This document shows, one piece after another, positions 26,703 to 35,174 of a DNA stretch of 64,000 nucleotides. The stretch lies in NCBI GenBank assembly GCA_039026955.1, contig JBCCLH010000028.1, forward strand, positions 15,399 to 79,398, read 5' to 3'. This stretch comes from Kordia sp039026955. Its GTDB lineage: Bacteria > Bacteroidota > Bacteroidia > Flavobacteriales > Flavobacteriaceae. Within the stretch, counting starts at the first letter, position 1. Every line of letters begins with the position of its first letter. Below the pieces are notes generated by a model. It was not told the DNA's origin. It made no database searches and was given only the letters and a program-made list of their open reading frames with translations. A program made the translations under genes and the position numbers.

Positions 26703-26728
26703 AAAAGCATCGCTTTCACGATGCTTTT
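26703..26728 (-). terminator. Terminator of the nusB-DUF1573-yajC operon
   Basis: AAAAGCATCG and CGATGCTTTT pair around six bases; reading the minus strand the stem is followed by a run of six T. It lies 22 bases after the yajC stop. Confidence 0.82.
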
Positions 26729-26750
26729 CAATTATATATAGAAAACTATA

Positions 26751-27044
26751 TTATTTTTTTGCAGGGAGATTGCTGTTTTTGTTGAGTCGCTCTGTAGCTT
26801 CTACAGACAATGCTGCACGCTCAAACTTAATTTTCCCAGCGCCAGTTTCAATGACACAAGTAAAATCTTTATCGTTCAACTCTACAATTTTTCCATGAAT
26901 TCCGCTTTTGGTAATCACACGATCACCTTTTTTTACGGCCGCCATGAATCGTTTCTCCTTTTTTTGTTTCTTTATTGATGGTGCTATGATTAAAAAATAC
27001 AGCACGGCGATCATCAATAATAACGGTAAAATCTGTTGTCCCAA
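26751..27044 (-). CDS. yajC: Preprotein translocase subunit YajC
   Basis: A 97-residue single-pass membrane protein: N-terminal helix (ILPLLLMIAVLYFLIIAPS), a basic stretch IKKQKKEKRFMAAVKKGDRV, and the small beta domain ITKSGIHGKIVELNDKDFTCVIE. It is an accessory part of the SecDF-YajC complex that aids export through SecYEG. It follows the DUF1573 gene by 46 bases and nusB, an order common in Bacteroidota. Length and motifs are standard. Confidence 0.94.
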   Translation of the reverse strand: MGQQILPLLLMIAVLYFLIIAPSIKKQKKEKRFMAAVKKGDRVITKSGIHGKIVELNDKDFTCVIETGAGKIKFERAALSVEATERLNKNSNLPAKK

Positions 27045-27090
27045 TCTTTTTTGTGTAAATGATTAATGATTGTGTCCGTTTGTGCTAGAC

Positions 27091-27654
27091 TTATTTTTTA
27101 GTAGCTGCATTTTTAGCCGCTGCTGCTTTTTGTGCTTCTTGCTGCTTTTTCATACGTGCTTCTCTATCAGCTCTTGCTTTAGCTCTTTTTGCTTCTTGCG
27201 CAGGATCTGGAGTTACAAACGCTTTAATTTTAACAACATCTTTTCCTTTTTCAGTATTAGCCGTAACAGTTACTGTATTTGTTTTAAGATTTGGCTTTCC
27301 AGTAGAGTTAAACTTCACTGTAAACTGTCCTGATGCTCCTGGTGCAATTGGTTCTTTTGGCCAATCGTTTGGTACCGTACATCCACAGCTTCCTTTAATT
27401 TGTGAAATTAATAATGGCGCATTTCCTGTATTTTCAAACTTAAATACAGTCTCTACGATATCACCTTCGTTAATTGTTCCAAAGTCATGCTCAGTTTTAT
27501 CAAACGTCATTGCTGCAAAGTTAGTTGCAACTGCATCTCTTTTTGCTGCATCAGCAACATTAGCACTCTGTATCTTTTTCGTAGCATCATCTTTACAAGA
27601 AGTAAATAGTACTAGCGTCAATGCTCCTAATAGTAAAAATCCTTTTTTGATCAT
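27091..27654 (-). CDS. DUF1573 lipoprotein
   Basis: A 187-residue predicted lipoprotein (LTLVLFTSCKDDA, lipid-bearing Cys20). The central DUF1573 domain, an immunoglobulin-like fold, shows FDKTEHDFGTINEGDIVE, FKFENTGNAPLLISQIKGSC and GCTVPNDWPKEPIAPGASG. The C-terminus is a Lys/Ala-rich tail (KKQQEAQKAAAAKNAATKK). DUF1573 proteins are abundant in Bacteroidota; their role is not known, though the fold suggests protein binding. It is the middle gene of the nusB operon. Confidence 0.9.
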   Translation of the reverse strand: MIKKGFLLLGALTLVLFTSCKDDATKKIQSANVADAAKRDAVATNFAAMTFDKTEHDFGTINEGDIVETVFKFENTGNAPLLISQIKGSCGCTVPNDWPKEPIAPGASGQFTVKFNSTGKPNLKTNTVTVTANTEKGKDVVKIKAFVTPDPAQEAKRAKARADREARMKKQQEAQKAAAAKNAATKK

Positions 27655-27696
27655 AGTATTTAAAATTTTGTGGGGTAAATTTAATAATTGTTTTTG

Positions 27697-28638
27697 TTAC
27701 ATCAAACCGCGACCGATTTTATTTAACTTATTTTCTCGTTTATATTCCTTAATTAATTTGTCAAGAATTCCATTTACAAACATACTACTTTTTGAAGTAG
27801 AATATTCTTTTGCGAGCTCAATATACTCGTTTATTGTGACTTTTGCAGGAATTGAAGGAAACTTTAAGAATTCGCATATTGCCATTTTCAGGAGGATTAA
27901 GTCCAAATTAGCGATTCGATCTTTGTCCCAATTCGGCGTTTTTCCTTGAATTTCTGCAGTGAGCATTTCGTCGTTTAAGACTGTTTTTCTAAATAAATCT
28001 CTCACAAAAGCCTTGTCTTCATCATCTTTGTACAATTCTGATAGAAAAATACGTTCTTTTCGAGGTCGCGCCTGCTTTATCGATTTTAAGATTAAGGTGT
28101 TCACTACCGGCAAATCGTCAACCCAAGTTAATTTTTGATCTTCAAAAAACTCGTATAATTTTTCGTTTGGCGCAATAATTTGCGAAAACAATTTGGCGAC
28201 AAATGCACGATCTTTATCGTATCCTGTTTCCGTATCTGCCATGTATTTTTTGTATAAATCGCTTTCCTGCATTGCTTCAAAAATCACACGTACATATTCG
28301 TCGTTCAATTCCCAATCGTTCAATTTACGATCGTGTACAACATCTTTTAACTGTTCATTTTCAGCCAAATGACGAATGATAGCATTTTGAATAAACTTTT
28401 TGTTAGGATTTTTATCTGCCGAAGTAGCTAAGTATTTTTTTTGAGAGAGTGCTATTTGATTTTCTGCGTATTCGCTCAGTTTTACAAATAAATCGAGCGT
28501 AAGCACATGCAAGTCGTGCATATTCGCGATACTCATGTTGATAAACTTCAATTCTTTGTCAATCTGATCACTTTGTGATTGTGACAATGCATAAATAGAT
28601 TGCATTACTTTAACTCGAATATGTCTTCTTGTTAGCAT
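27697..28638 (-). CDS. nusB: Transcription antitermination factor NusB
   Basis: RNA-binding helical protein that, with NusE, loads antitermination complexes on rRNA operons. ATG 28638 gives 313 residues beginning MLTRRHIRVKVMQSIYALSQ; an upstream start would add 22 residues overlapping the leucine dehydrogenase terminator. The C-terminal half carries the usual NusB domain (DKAFVRDLFRKTVLN, DRIANLDLILLKMAICEFL, IPAKVTINEYIELAKEYST). The long N-terminal insertion compared with the 139-residue E. coli protein is common in Bacteroidota. First gene of the operon with DUF1573 and yajC. Confidence 0.93.
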   Translation of the reverse strand: MLTRRHIRVKVMQSIYALSQSQSDQIDKELKFINMSIANMHDLHVLTLDLFVKLSEYAENQIALSQKKYLATSADKNPNKKFIQNAIIRHLAENEQLKDVVHDRKLNDWELNDEYVRVIFEAMQESDLYKKYMADTETGYDKDRAFVAKLFSQIIAPNEKLYEFFEDQKLTWVDDLPVVNTLILKSIKQARPRKERIFLSELYKDDEDKAFVRDLFRKTVLNDEMLTAEIQGKTPNWDKDRIANLDLILLKMAICEFLKFPSIPAKVTINEYIELAKEYSTSKSSMFVNGILDKLIKEYKRENKLNKIGRGLM

Positions 28639-28660
28639 CTGCGTCAGAACTTTAATTTTT

Positions 28661-28699
28661 ATAAAAATAAAAAAGGCGAAAAGAAGTGTTCCTTTCGCC
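28661..28699 (-). terminator. Terminator of leucine dehydrogenase gene
   Basis: On the minus strand GGCGAAAGGAA pairs with TTCTTTTCGCC around CAC and runs into a T-rich tract, 33 bases after the stop. It separates this gene from nusB. Confidence 0.85.
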
Positions 28700-28731
28700 C
28701 GCAAAAATATAATTATTTTAAAAGAATGCTA

Positions 28732-29835
28732 CTATTTATTCGCTTCTTTTTTTCTTGTTTCAATTCGATCTAAAGCAATACTTAAGGCTGAATTGTGCGT
28801 TGTTAAATTATTGTCCTCAGAATGTTTGAATATTTCTAATGTTGTATTGTAAATATTCTCTGTTTTACGCATGATTTCAGCTTTTCCATAGCCTTCTAAT
28901 TCTGCATATACATTGATGATTCCTCCTGCATTGATTAAGAAGTCTGGCGCATACGCAATGCCTCTGTCTCTCAACATCGCTCCGTGAACAACTTCATCTT
29001 TCAACTGATTGTTCGCAGCTCCAGCAATGATTTGTGCTTTTAACTTGTAAATACTATCATCATTTACGGTAGCTCCTAAAGCACATGGCGCGTAAATATC
29101 CATGTCTTCTGTGTAAATATCGCTACCACGATAGATTTCCGCTCCGTATTTTTGACTTACATATTGCAAACGCTCTTCGTTGATGTCAGCGATAATTACT
29201 TTCGCACCTTCATTTGTTAAGTGTTCAACCAACGCTTCTCCAACATGTCCAATTCCTTGTACATATACCGTACGATCTTCCAAAATATCAGAACCAAATT
29301 TGTGCTTTGCTGCAGCTTTCATTCCCATAAAAACACCGTAAGCTGTAATTGGAGAAGGATTTCCAGCGCCACCTTTTGATTCGGAGATTCCGGTTACATA
29401 TGGAGTTACGCCACGTACAATGTCCATATCGCTCGTTTCCATTCCTACATCTTCTGCAGTAATATAACGTCCGCTTAACGAATGTACAAACTCACCAAAC
29501 TTACGCATCAATTCTGGTGTCTTTTGTGTTTTGGCATCACCGATGATTACCGCTTTTCCACCACCTAAGTTTAATCCAGTAATTGCAGATTTAAACGTCA
29601 TCCCACGCGATAGGCGAAGTACATCATTTAAAGCTTCCCATTCATTTCTATATTGCCACATTCGTGTTCCACCAAGTGCAGGTCCTAAAACTGTATTATG
29701 GATTCCTATTATTGCTTTTAATCCTGTATCTTTGTCATTGCAAAAAACAACTTGTTCGTGATTATCAAAAGATAATTGTCCAAAAACCGGATCGACCTTG
29801 TGTAATTCACTGGTGTTTATGACGTCTGAAACCAT
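28732..29835 (-). CDS. Leucine dehydrogenase (Glu/Leu/Phe/Val dehydrogenase family)
   Basis: NAD-dependent oxidative deamination of branched-chain amino acids to 2-oxo acids. The 367-residue protein shows the family's catalytic region ALGGTRMWQYRNEWEALND, GMTFKSAITGLNLGGGKAVI (substrate and catalytic Lys), and AEDVGMETSDMDIVRG with the catalytic Asp; the Rossmann half has GIGHVGEALVEHL and ADINEERL. Length matches bacterial leucine dehydrogenases (about 364-367), shorter than glutamate dehydrogenases. It acts upstream of leucine breakdown, for which an HMG-CoA lyase is also present at 4 kb. Transcribed alone. Confidence 0.92.
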   Translation of the reverse strand: MVSDVINTSELHKVDPVFGQLSFDNHEQVVFCNDKDTGLKAIIGIHNTVLGPALGGTRMWQYRNEWEALNDVLRLSRGMTFKSAITGLNLGGGKAVIIGDAKTQKTPELMRKFGEFVHSLSGRYITAEDVGMETSDMDIVRGVTPYVTGISESKGGAGNPSPITAYGVFMGMKAAAKHKFGSDILEDRTVYVQGIGHVGEALVEHLTNEGAKVIIADINEERLQYVSQKYGAEIYRGSDIYTEDMDIYAPCALGATVNDDSIYKLKAQIIAGAANNQLKDEVVHGAMLRDRGIAYAPDFLINAGGIINVYAELEGYGKAEIMRKTENIYNTTLEIFKHSEDNNLTTHNSALSIALDRIETRKKEANK

Positions 29836-29881
29836 AGGCTATAATATGTATTAAATTATGATATATATAAAAAATAGACTG

Positions 29882-29889
29882 CAAAAATA
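29882..29889 (-). promoter_or_regulatory. -7 promoter element of leucine dehydrogenase gene
   Basis: Minus-strand TATTTTTG matches TAnnTTTG, 47 bases before the ATG. Confidence 0.5.
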
Positions 29890-29977
29890 GTTATTATTAA
29901 AATTTATGCAATAAACTTGTTGTTAAAATGAATATTTCTCAAAATAAAAACCTCAACGAAGCTTCGATTTTTACCGA

Positions 29978-31732
29978 ATGAAAGAATTACAACATTTAAA
30001 CAAATATTTCCTCAAATATAAAGGAAAATTACTTTTAGGCGTCTTAATTACCATCATTGCTCAGATTTTTGCACTAGTTGCTCCAAAATTAATCGGTAAT
30101 TCCTTGACGGCAGTTGACCAATATATAAATGGTACCATTACCGACTTAGCCGTGGTAAAGAAAGAGCTTTGGATGAATATCTTAATAATTGTGGCAGCAG
30201 CGGCTTTGGCTAGTTTTTTCACATTTTTGATGCGACAGACAATTATTAACATTTCTCGCTATGTGGAATACGACCTAAAGAACGAAGTTTACCAGCAATA
30301 CCAAAACTTATCAACAAATTTCTATAAAAAGAATCGCACTGGTGATTTGATGAATCGTATTAGTGAAGATGTTGGAAAAGTGCGTATGTACGCTGGACCT
30401 GCTATTATGTATAGCATTCGAACCGTGACGTTGTTTGCTTGTTTGGTACCTTTGATGTTTATTACTGCACCAAAAGTCGCGATTTATACCTTGGTTCCGT
30501 TGCCGATTTTATCATTTTTGATCTACAAGTTGAGTCGTGCAATACAGAAACGAAGTGCAATTGTACAGCAGTTTTTATCGAAACTTTCTACGTTTACTCA
30601 GGAATCCTTTTCTGGTGTTTCTGTAATCAAAGCGTATGGAATAGAACCACAAATCCGAAAGACCTTTAATGAAATGGTGATTGAAGGAAAAACAAAAAAC
30701 ATGGATTTGGTTAAAGTAAACGCTTGGTTTTTCCCAATGATGATTCTATTAATTGGCGCGAGTAACATTCTAGTAATCTATATTGGAGGACGTCAATATA
30801 TCAATGGACAAATTGATTTTGGAGTCTTGGCAGAATTCATCATGTATGTAAATATGCTCACGTGGCCAGTCGCAACAATTGGTTGGGTAACTTCTATTGT
30901 ACAGCAAGCAGAAGTATCGCAACAACGTATCAATGAATTCTTAAAAGTTGAACCAGAAATTCAGAATTTAATCCCAGAAGCAACTCCTATTCAAGGAAAT
31001 ATTGCCTTTAAAAATGTGTCCTTTACCTATGATGATACCAATATTACAGCGCTAAAAAATATTTCTTTTTCCTTACATACAGGCGAAACTTTAGCCATTG
31101 TAGGGAAAACAGGTTCTGGAAAAACGACCGTTTTGGATTTGATTAGCAGAATGTACGATACAGGCGAAGGTGTGATTGAAATTGACAATACTCCGATTAA
31201 AGATTTGAATCTGAATAATTTGCGAAACGCCATTAGTATTGTACCGCAAGATGCCTTTTTATTCTCGGAAACCATCAAAGACAATATCAAATTTGGGAAA
31301 GAAGATGCTACGGATGAGGAAGTGATTGATGCAGCTAAATTCGCTTCGGTGCATAAAAACATTGTCGGATTTAAGAAAGGATACGACACGATTCTTGGCG
31401 AACGAGGAATTACTTTAAGTGGTGGACAAAAACAACGTGTTTCTATTGCAAGAGCTATCATCAAAGATCCAAACATCTTATTATTGGACGATTGTTTGTC
31501 TGCTGTAGACACAGAAACCGAAGAAGAAATCCTCTCCAACATTGAGCGAATCACCAAAAATAAGACAACAATCATCGTAAGTCATCGAATTTCTTCTGCA
31601 AAAAATGCGGATAAAATTATCGTTTTAGACCAAGGAAATATCATCCAAAATGGCACTTATGACGATCTAATTGAAGAAGACGGTTACTTTAAAGAGCTGT
31701 ATTTAAAACAACTTTCCGAAAAAGATTTGTAA
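29978..31732 (+). CDS. ABC exporter half-transporter (MdlB/MsbA-like)
   Basis: A 584-residue fused membrane-ATPase subunit. Residues 1-320 hold six helices and the coupling region (NRTGDLMNRISEDVGKVR); residues 340-584 are the ATPase with Walker A GKTGSGKTT (376-384), Q-loop in SIVPQDAFLFSETI, signature LSGGQKQR, and Walker B ILLLDD (Asp504). The residue after the Walker B Asp is Asp505 rather than the catalytic Glu, as in E. coli MdlA/MdlB and in degenerate sites of heterodimeric exporters. No partner half or C39 peptidase domain is nearby. Substrate is unknown; a partner may be encoded elsewhere. Confidence 0.9.
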   Translation: MKELQHLNKYFLKYKGKLLLGVLITIIAQIFALVAPKLIGNSLTAVDQYINGTITDLAVVKKELWMNILIIVAAAALASFFTFLMRQTIINISRYVEYDLKNEVYQQYQNLSTNFYKKNRTGDLMNRISEDVGKVRMYAGPAIMYSIRTVTLFACLVPLMFITAPKVAIYTLVPLPILSFLIYKLSRAIQKRSAIVQQFLSKLSTFTQESFSGVSVIKAYGIEPQIRKTFNEMVIEGKTKNMDLVKVNAWFFPMMILLIGASNILVIYIGGRQYINGQIDFGVLAEFIMYVNMLTWPVATIGWVTSIVQQAEVSQQRINEFLKVEPEIQNLIPEATPIQGNIAFKNVSFTYDDTNITALKNISFSLHTGETLAIVGKTGSGKTTVLDLISRMYDTGEGVIEIDNTPIKDLNLNNLRNAISIVPQDAFLFSETIKDNIKFGKEDATDEEVIDAAKFASVHKNIVGFKKGYDTILGERGITLSGGQKQRVSIARAIIKDPNILLLDDCLSAVDTETEEEILSNIERITKNKTTIIVSHRISSAKNADKIIVLDQGNIIQNGTYDDLIEEDGYFKELYLKQLSEKDL

Positions 31733-31811
31733 GATTTTGTTGTTCAGTTAATTTTTTTTTTACATTTTTGAAGGAGATTAACAAACAACTAAATTTTAGA
31801 AAAAAGGGATT

Positions 31812-32198
31812 ATGAGTGACAAAGATTTGTTGGAGAAAGAAGAAATTTTCTCCAAAGTATTGAGGGCAGGAAGGAGAACTTATTTCTTTGATGTCAGAGC
31901 AACCAAAGCTGGCGACTATTACCTAACCATTACTGAAAGCAAAAAATTTACCAACGATGATGGATCTTTCCATTACAAGAAACACAAAATCTATTTGTAC
32001 AAAGAAGACTTCACAGCCTTCTCGGAAATCTTAGGCGAAATGACACAGTACATCGTCAATGAAAAAGGAGAAGAAGTTATTTCTGAACGCCATCAAAAGG
32101 ATTTTAAAAGAGAATACAATGCTGACAATGCCACTGCAGCAACGACACCTAAAAAAGATATTGAAAGCTTTACAGATATCAATTTCGAAGATATTTAA
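31812..32198 (+). CDS. DUF3276 (PUR-domain) protein
   Basis: A 128-residue basic cytoplasmic protein with the DUF3276 core EEIFSKVLRAGRRTYFFDV, ATKAGDYYLTITESKK, KKHKIYLYKEDFTAFSEIL, followed by an acidic flexible tail. The domain is the bacterial form of the PUR single-stranded nucleic acid-binding fold and is nearly universal in Bacteroidota; a role in RNA or DNA binding is likely but unproven. It lies 79 bases after the ABC exporter gene. Confidence 0.9.
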   Translation: MSDKDLLEKEEIFSKVLRAGRRTYFFDVRATKAGDYYLTITESKKFTNDDGSFHYKKHKIYLYKEDFTAFSEILGEMTQYIVNEKGEEVISERHQKDFKREYNADNATAATTPKKDIESFTDINFEDI

Positions 32199-32225
32199 AC
32201 CATATCATAACCAACCCAAAACCAT

Positions 32226-32262
32226 AAAAGCCACCTCATGATACATCATAAGTGGCTTTTTA
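32226..32262 (+). terminator. Terminator after DUF3276 gene
   Basis: AAAAGCCACCTCATGAT pairs with ATCATAAGTGGCTTTT and is followed by a T-rich tract, 28 bases after the stop. Confidence 0.85.
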
Positions 32263-32300
32263 TTTTATAAAATTAGGTTACTTCACACTAAGAAAACAAA

Positions 32301-32328
32301 AAAACCACTCATCAAATCGACAAGTGGC
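32301..32328 (-). terminator. Terminator of ferredoxin gene
   Basis: On the minus strand CCACTT...AGTGG pairs around 13 bases and runs into seven T. A short family E-like AT repeat (32355-32410) lies between it and the ferredoxin stop. Confidence 0.65.
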
Positions 32329-32414
32329 TTCAAATATTGTAAAAGTTTTACAAGAAGAGTTTAAACCAATAAACTTATAAACTCATAAACCCGTAAACTC
32401 ATAAACTAACATCA

Positions 32415-32768
32415 CTATCCTTCCGGATGCATAAATGCTTGTTTTCCTAGTAATTCTTCTTCTGTTTCAACTATATCTTCATCTGGCACACAACAATCAA
32501 CTGGACATACAGCTGCACATTGTGGTTCTTCGTGAAATCCTTGACATTCCGTACATTTATCTGGAACGATATAATAAATTTCATCCGAAATCGGTTCTTG
32601 TGCTTCGTCGGCATTGGCTTCTGTTCCGCTAGGAAGTACTATATTTCCTGCCAAAGAAGTTCCATCAGCATAACGCCAATCGTCCGCACCTTCATAAATT
32701 GCAGTATTTGGGCACTCTGGCTCGCAAGCACCGCAATTAATACATTCGTCAGTTATAATAATAGCCAT
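32415..32768 (-). CDS. 4Fe-4S dicluster ferredoxin
   Basis: A 117-residue electron carrier with two Cys-rich cluster motifs: ECINCGACEPECPNTAIYEG near the N-terminus and CTECQGFHEEPQCAAVCPVD near residues 73-92, the second with the longer spacing typical of the Alvin-type/YfhL-like bacterial ferredoxins. An acidic insertion of about 30 residues separates them. It is divergent from the acyl-CoA reductase gene with 135 bases between, a pairing that may reflect shared regulation, though no direct partnership is shown. Confidence 0.92.
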   Translation of the reverse strand: MAIIITDECINCGACEPECPNTAIYEGADDWRYADGTSLAGNIVLPSGTEANADEAQEPISDEIYYIVPDKCTECQGFHEEPQCAAVCPVDCCVPDEDIVETEEELLGKQAFMHPEG

Positions 32769-32866
32769 TATTTCTTCGCATTTCGTTTACAATTTTTTAA
32801 GGTTTACCGTTTATGCGGCAAAAGTTTTATAAATTCGCCAAAAATTAAGTTGACGGCATTATATTA

Positions 32867-32874
32867 CAAAAATA
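32867..32874 (-). promoter_or_regulatory. -7 promoter element of ferredoxin gene
   Basis: Minus-strand TATTTTTG fits TAnnTTTG, 98 bases before the ferredoxin ATG, implying a long leader. Confidence 0.4.
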
Positions 32875-32903
32875 AGGTCTAAACTATTCATAAACAAATT
32901 CAG

Positions 32904-33965
32904 ATGGCTTTAGCAGAAAGAATTAACGCTTTTGTAAAATTAGGAGACTTTTTATCACAGTTTGCTACAATAAATCCACAATCAAATTCAGAAGTTGCTT
33001 TAAATGATGTCTTTTTTGATGGAATGAAGCATCAATTGAAGCTTACCCAAGAGCACAACGGTTGGTTTACAAAAGAAAATACCTGCTTTGCGATTGATAA
33101 TTGGGCAAAAGCACTGCAATTAGAAAAATTAGAAAATTGGATGGCCAATTACAATTTAGATACGGTTTCTCCCAAGAAAGTAGCTGTAGTGATGGCTGGA
33201 AACATTCCTTTAGTAGGTTTTCACGATTTTTTATCGGTTTTGTTGGCGGGACATGAAATTCTGGTGAAACAATCGTCAAATGACAAGCATCTTCTACCCT
33301 ATTTGGCAAAATATTTAGAATATGTGGAACCTTCTTTTAAGGGAAAAATTGCCTTTACGGATGAAAAACTCACCGGATTTGACGCCGTTATCGCCACAGG
33401 AAGTAACAATACCGCACGCTATTTTGAATACTATTTTAAAGACAAACCGAATATCATTCGAAAAAATAGAAATTCTGTTGCTATTTTAACAGGAAACGAA
33501 ACCAAAGCACAGTTAGAAGCGCTAAGCGATGATATTTTTACTTATTTCGGATTGGGTTGCAGAAGTGTCTCCAAACTTTTTGTCCCAAAAGGATATGACT
33601 TTCAAGACTTTTTTGGCGGCATGTATGGTAAAAGCGACATCATGAATAATGCAAAATACGCCAACAACTACGATTACAATAAGGCTGTCTACTTAATGAG
33701 TCTGTTCGACATTTTAGAGAACGGTTTTTTAATGATCAAAGAAGATTCGCAGTACGCTTCGCCAATTGCGACGGTTTTTTATGAATACTATGACGATCTC
33801 GATTCGCTTCAAGCAAAATTAATCGCAGATGCAGCAGACATTCAATGCATTGTAGCGGATATCAATCTGGAAAATGAAATTAAATTCGGACATACACAAC
33901 AACCTGAATTACAAGACTATGCAGACGGCGTAGACACACTACAATTTTTAAGTACACTTGCATAA
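32904..33965 (+). CDS. Acyl-CoA reductase (LuxC-like)
   Basis: A 353-residue aldehyde-dehydrogenase-fold enzyme of the LuxC type, which reduces activated fatty acids to aldehydes with NADPH. Visible are VAVVMAGNIPLVGFHDFLSV (nucleotide-binding region), AVIATGSNNTARYFEYYF, NIIRKNRNSVAILTGNE, and FTYFGLGCRSVSKLFVPKG containing the predicted catalytic Cys. No lux genes are present; in flavobacteria this gene usually occurs near ferredoxin and serC as here, so the physiological substrate is unknown. Confidence 0.83.
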   Translation: MALAERINAFVKLGDFLSQFATINPQSNSEVALNDVFFDGMKHQLKLTQEHNGWFTKENTCFAIDNWAKALQLEKLENWMANYNLDTVSPKKVAVVMAGNIPLVGFHDFLSVLLAGHEILVKQSSNDKHLLPYLAKYLEYVEPSFKGKIAFTDEKLTGFDAVIATGSNNTARYFEYYFKDKPNIIRKNRNSVAILTGNETKAQLEALSDDIFTYFGLGCRSVSKLFVPKGYDFQDFFGGMYGKSDIMNNAKYANNYDYNKAVYLMSLFDILENGFLMIKEDSQYASPIATVFYEYYDDLDSLQAKLIADAADIQCIVADINLENEIKFGHTQQPELQDYADGVDTLQFLSTLA

Positions 33966-34083
33966 ATTTCCGCAACAAAAAATCTAACCGAACGAGCAAA
34001 ATATTAATAAAACTATAACAACAATTCGTTCATAATTTAGGACATTTGCACAAAAAATAAGAGCACACAACAAATACATACCC

Positions 34084-35148
34084 ATGAAAAAACACAACTT
34101 TAGCGCAGGACCTTGTATTTTACCACAAGAAGTATTTCAAAAAGCTTCAGAAGCTGTTCTGAACTTCAACAATGACAACCTTTCTATTTTAGAAATCTCG
34201 CACCGAAGCAAACCATTTGTAAATGTGATGGAAAATGCACAAGCACTTGCGTTGGAATTGTTAGGTTTGGAAGGAAAAGGATACAAAGCGCTATTTTTAC
34301 AAGGCGGTGCAAGTATGCAATTCTTAATGACAGCGTACAACTTATTAAACAAAAAAGCTGCCTACCTCAACACAGGAACTTGGAGTGTAAAAGCGATCAA
34401 AGAAGCAAAATTGTTTGGAGATTTGGTAGAAGTAGCCTCTTCTAAAGATGCTAATTTCACCTATATTCCAAAAGAATATACCATTCCCGCGGATGTAGAT
34501 TATTTCCACTGCACAAGTAACAATACCATTTTCGGTACACAAATCAAACATTTCCCAAAAACCAACGTGCCAATTGTGTGCGATATGAGTTCGGATATCT
34601 TTTCACGTCAATTAGATTTCTCAAAATTCGACTTGATTTATGCAGGTGCGCAGAAAAACATGGGACCAGCAGGAACGACTCTAGTCGTTGTAAAAGAAGA
34701 CATTTTAGGAAAAGTAGACAGAGCCATTCCTTCTATGTTAGATTATAAAGTACACATCGGAAAAGACAGCATGTTCAATACGCCAGCAGTATTTCCTGTG
34801 TATGTATCAATGTTGACGTTAGAATGGTTGAAAGATTTTGGTGGCATTGCTGCGATTGAGAAAATCAACGAGCAAAAATCAGCGTTGTTGTATAATGAAA
34901 TTGATCGAAATCCTTTGTTTAGCGGTGTCGTTGCTACAGAAGATAGAAGTCATATGAACGCAACGTTCACGCTTACCAATGAAGCTCTAAAAGAAACTTT
35001 TGATGCTATGTGGAAAGATGCAAACATCAACGGACTCAACGGACACAGAAGCGTCGGTGGATATCGCGCGTCTATGTACAATGCCTTACCGCTAAAAAGT
35101 GTACAAGTATTGGTAGATGTCATGCAAGCACTAGAACAAAAAGCGTAA
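34084..35148 (+). CDS. serC: Phosphoserine/phosphohydroxythreonine aminotransferase
   Basis: PLP enzyme converting 3-phosphohydroxypyruvate to phosphoserine in serine synthesis, and a related step in vitamin B6 synthesis. The 354-residue protein begins KKHNFSAGPCILPQEVFQKA, has FLQGGASMQFLM, VDYFHCTSNNTIFGTQ, and the cofactor Lys in IYAGAQKNMGPAG; the C-terminus carries GHRSVGGYRASMYNALPL. It precedes serA by 26 bases, forming an operon for two steps of serine synthesis. Confidence 0.97.
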   Translation: MKKHNFSAGPCILPQEVFQKASEAVLNFNNDNLSILEISHRSKPFVNVMENAQALALELLGLEGKGYKALFLQGGASMQFLMTAYNLLNKKAAYLNTGTWSVKAIKEAKLFGDLVEVASSKDANFTYIPKEYTIPADVDYFHCTSNNTIFGTQIKHFPKTNVPIVCDMSSDIFSRQLDFSKFDLIYAGAQKNMGPAGTTLVVVKEDILGKVDRAIPSMLDYKVHIGKDSMFNTPAVFPVYVSMLTLEWLKDFGGIAAIEKINEQKSALLYNEIDRNPLFSGVVATEDRSHMNATFTLTNEALKETFDAMWKDANINGLNGHRSVGGYRASMYNALPLKSVQVLVDVMQALEQKA

Positions 35149-35174
35149 TTATTGAATCTTTCAATCAAACAGAT

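Noticed and set aside
35010..35174. Extended N-terminus of serA into serC.
   Set aside because: The added 55 residues are basic out-of-frame serC sequence; ATG 35175 gives the standard enzyme start.
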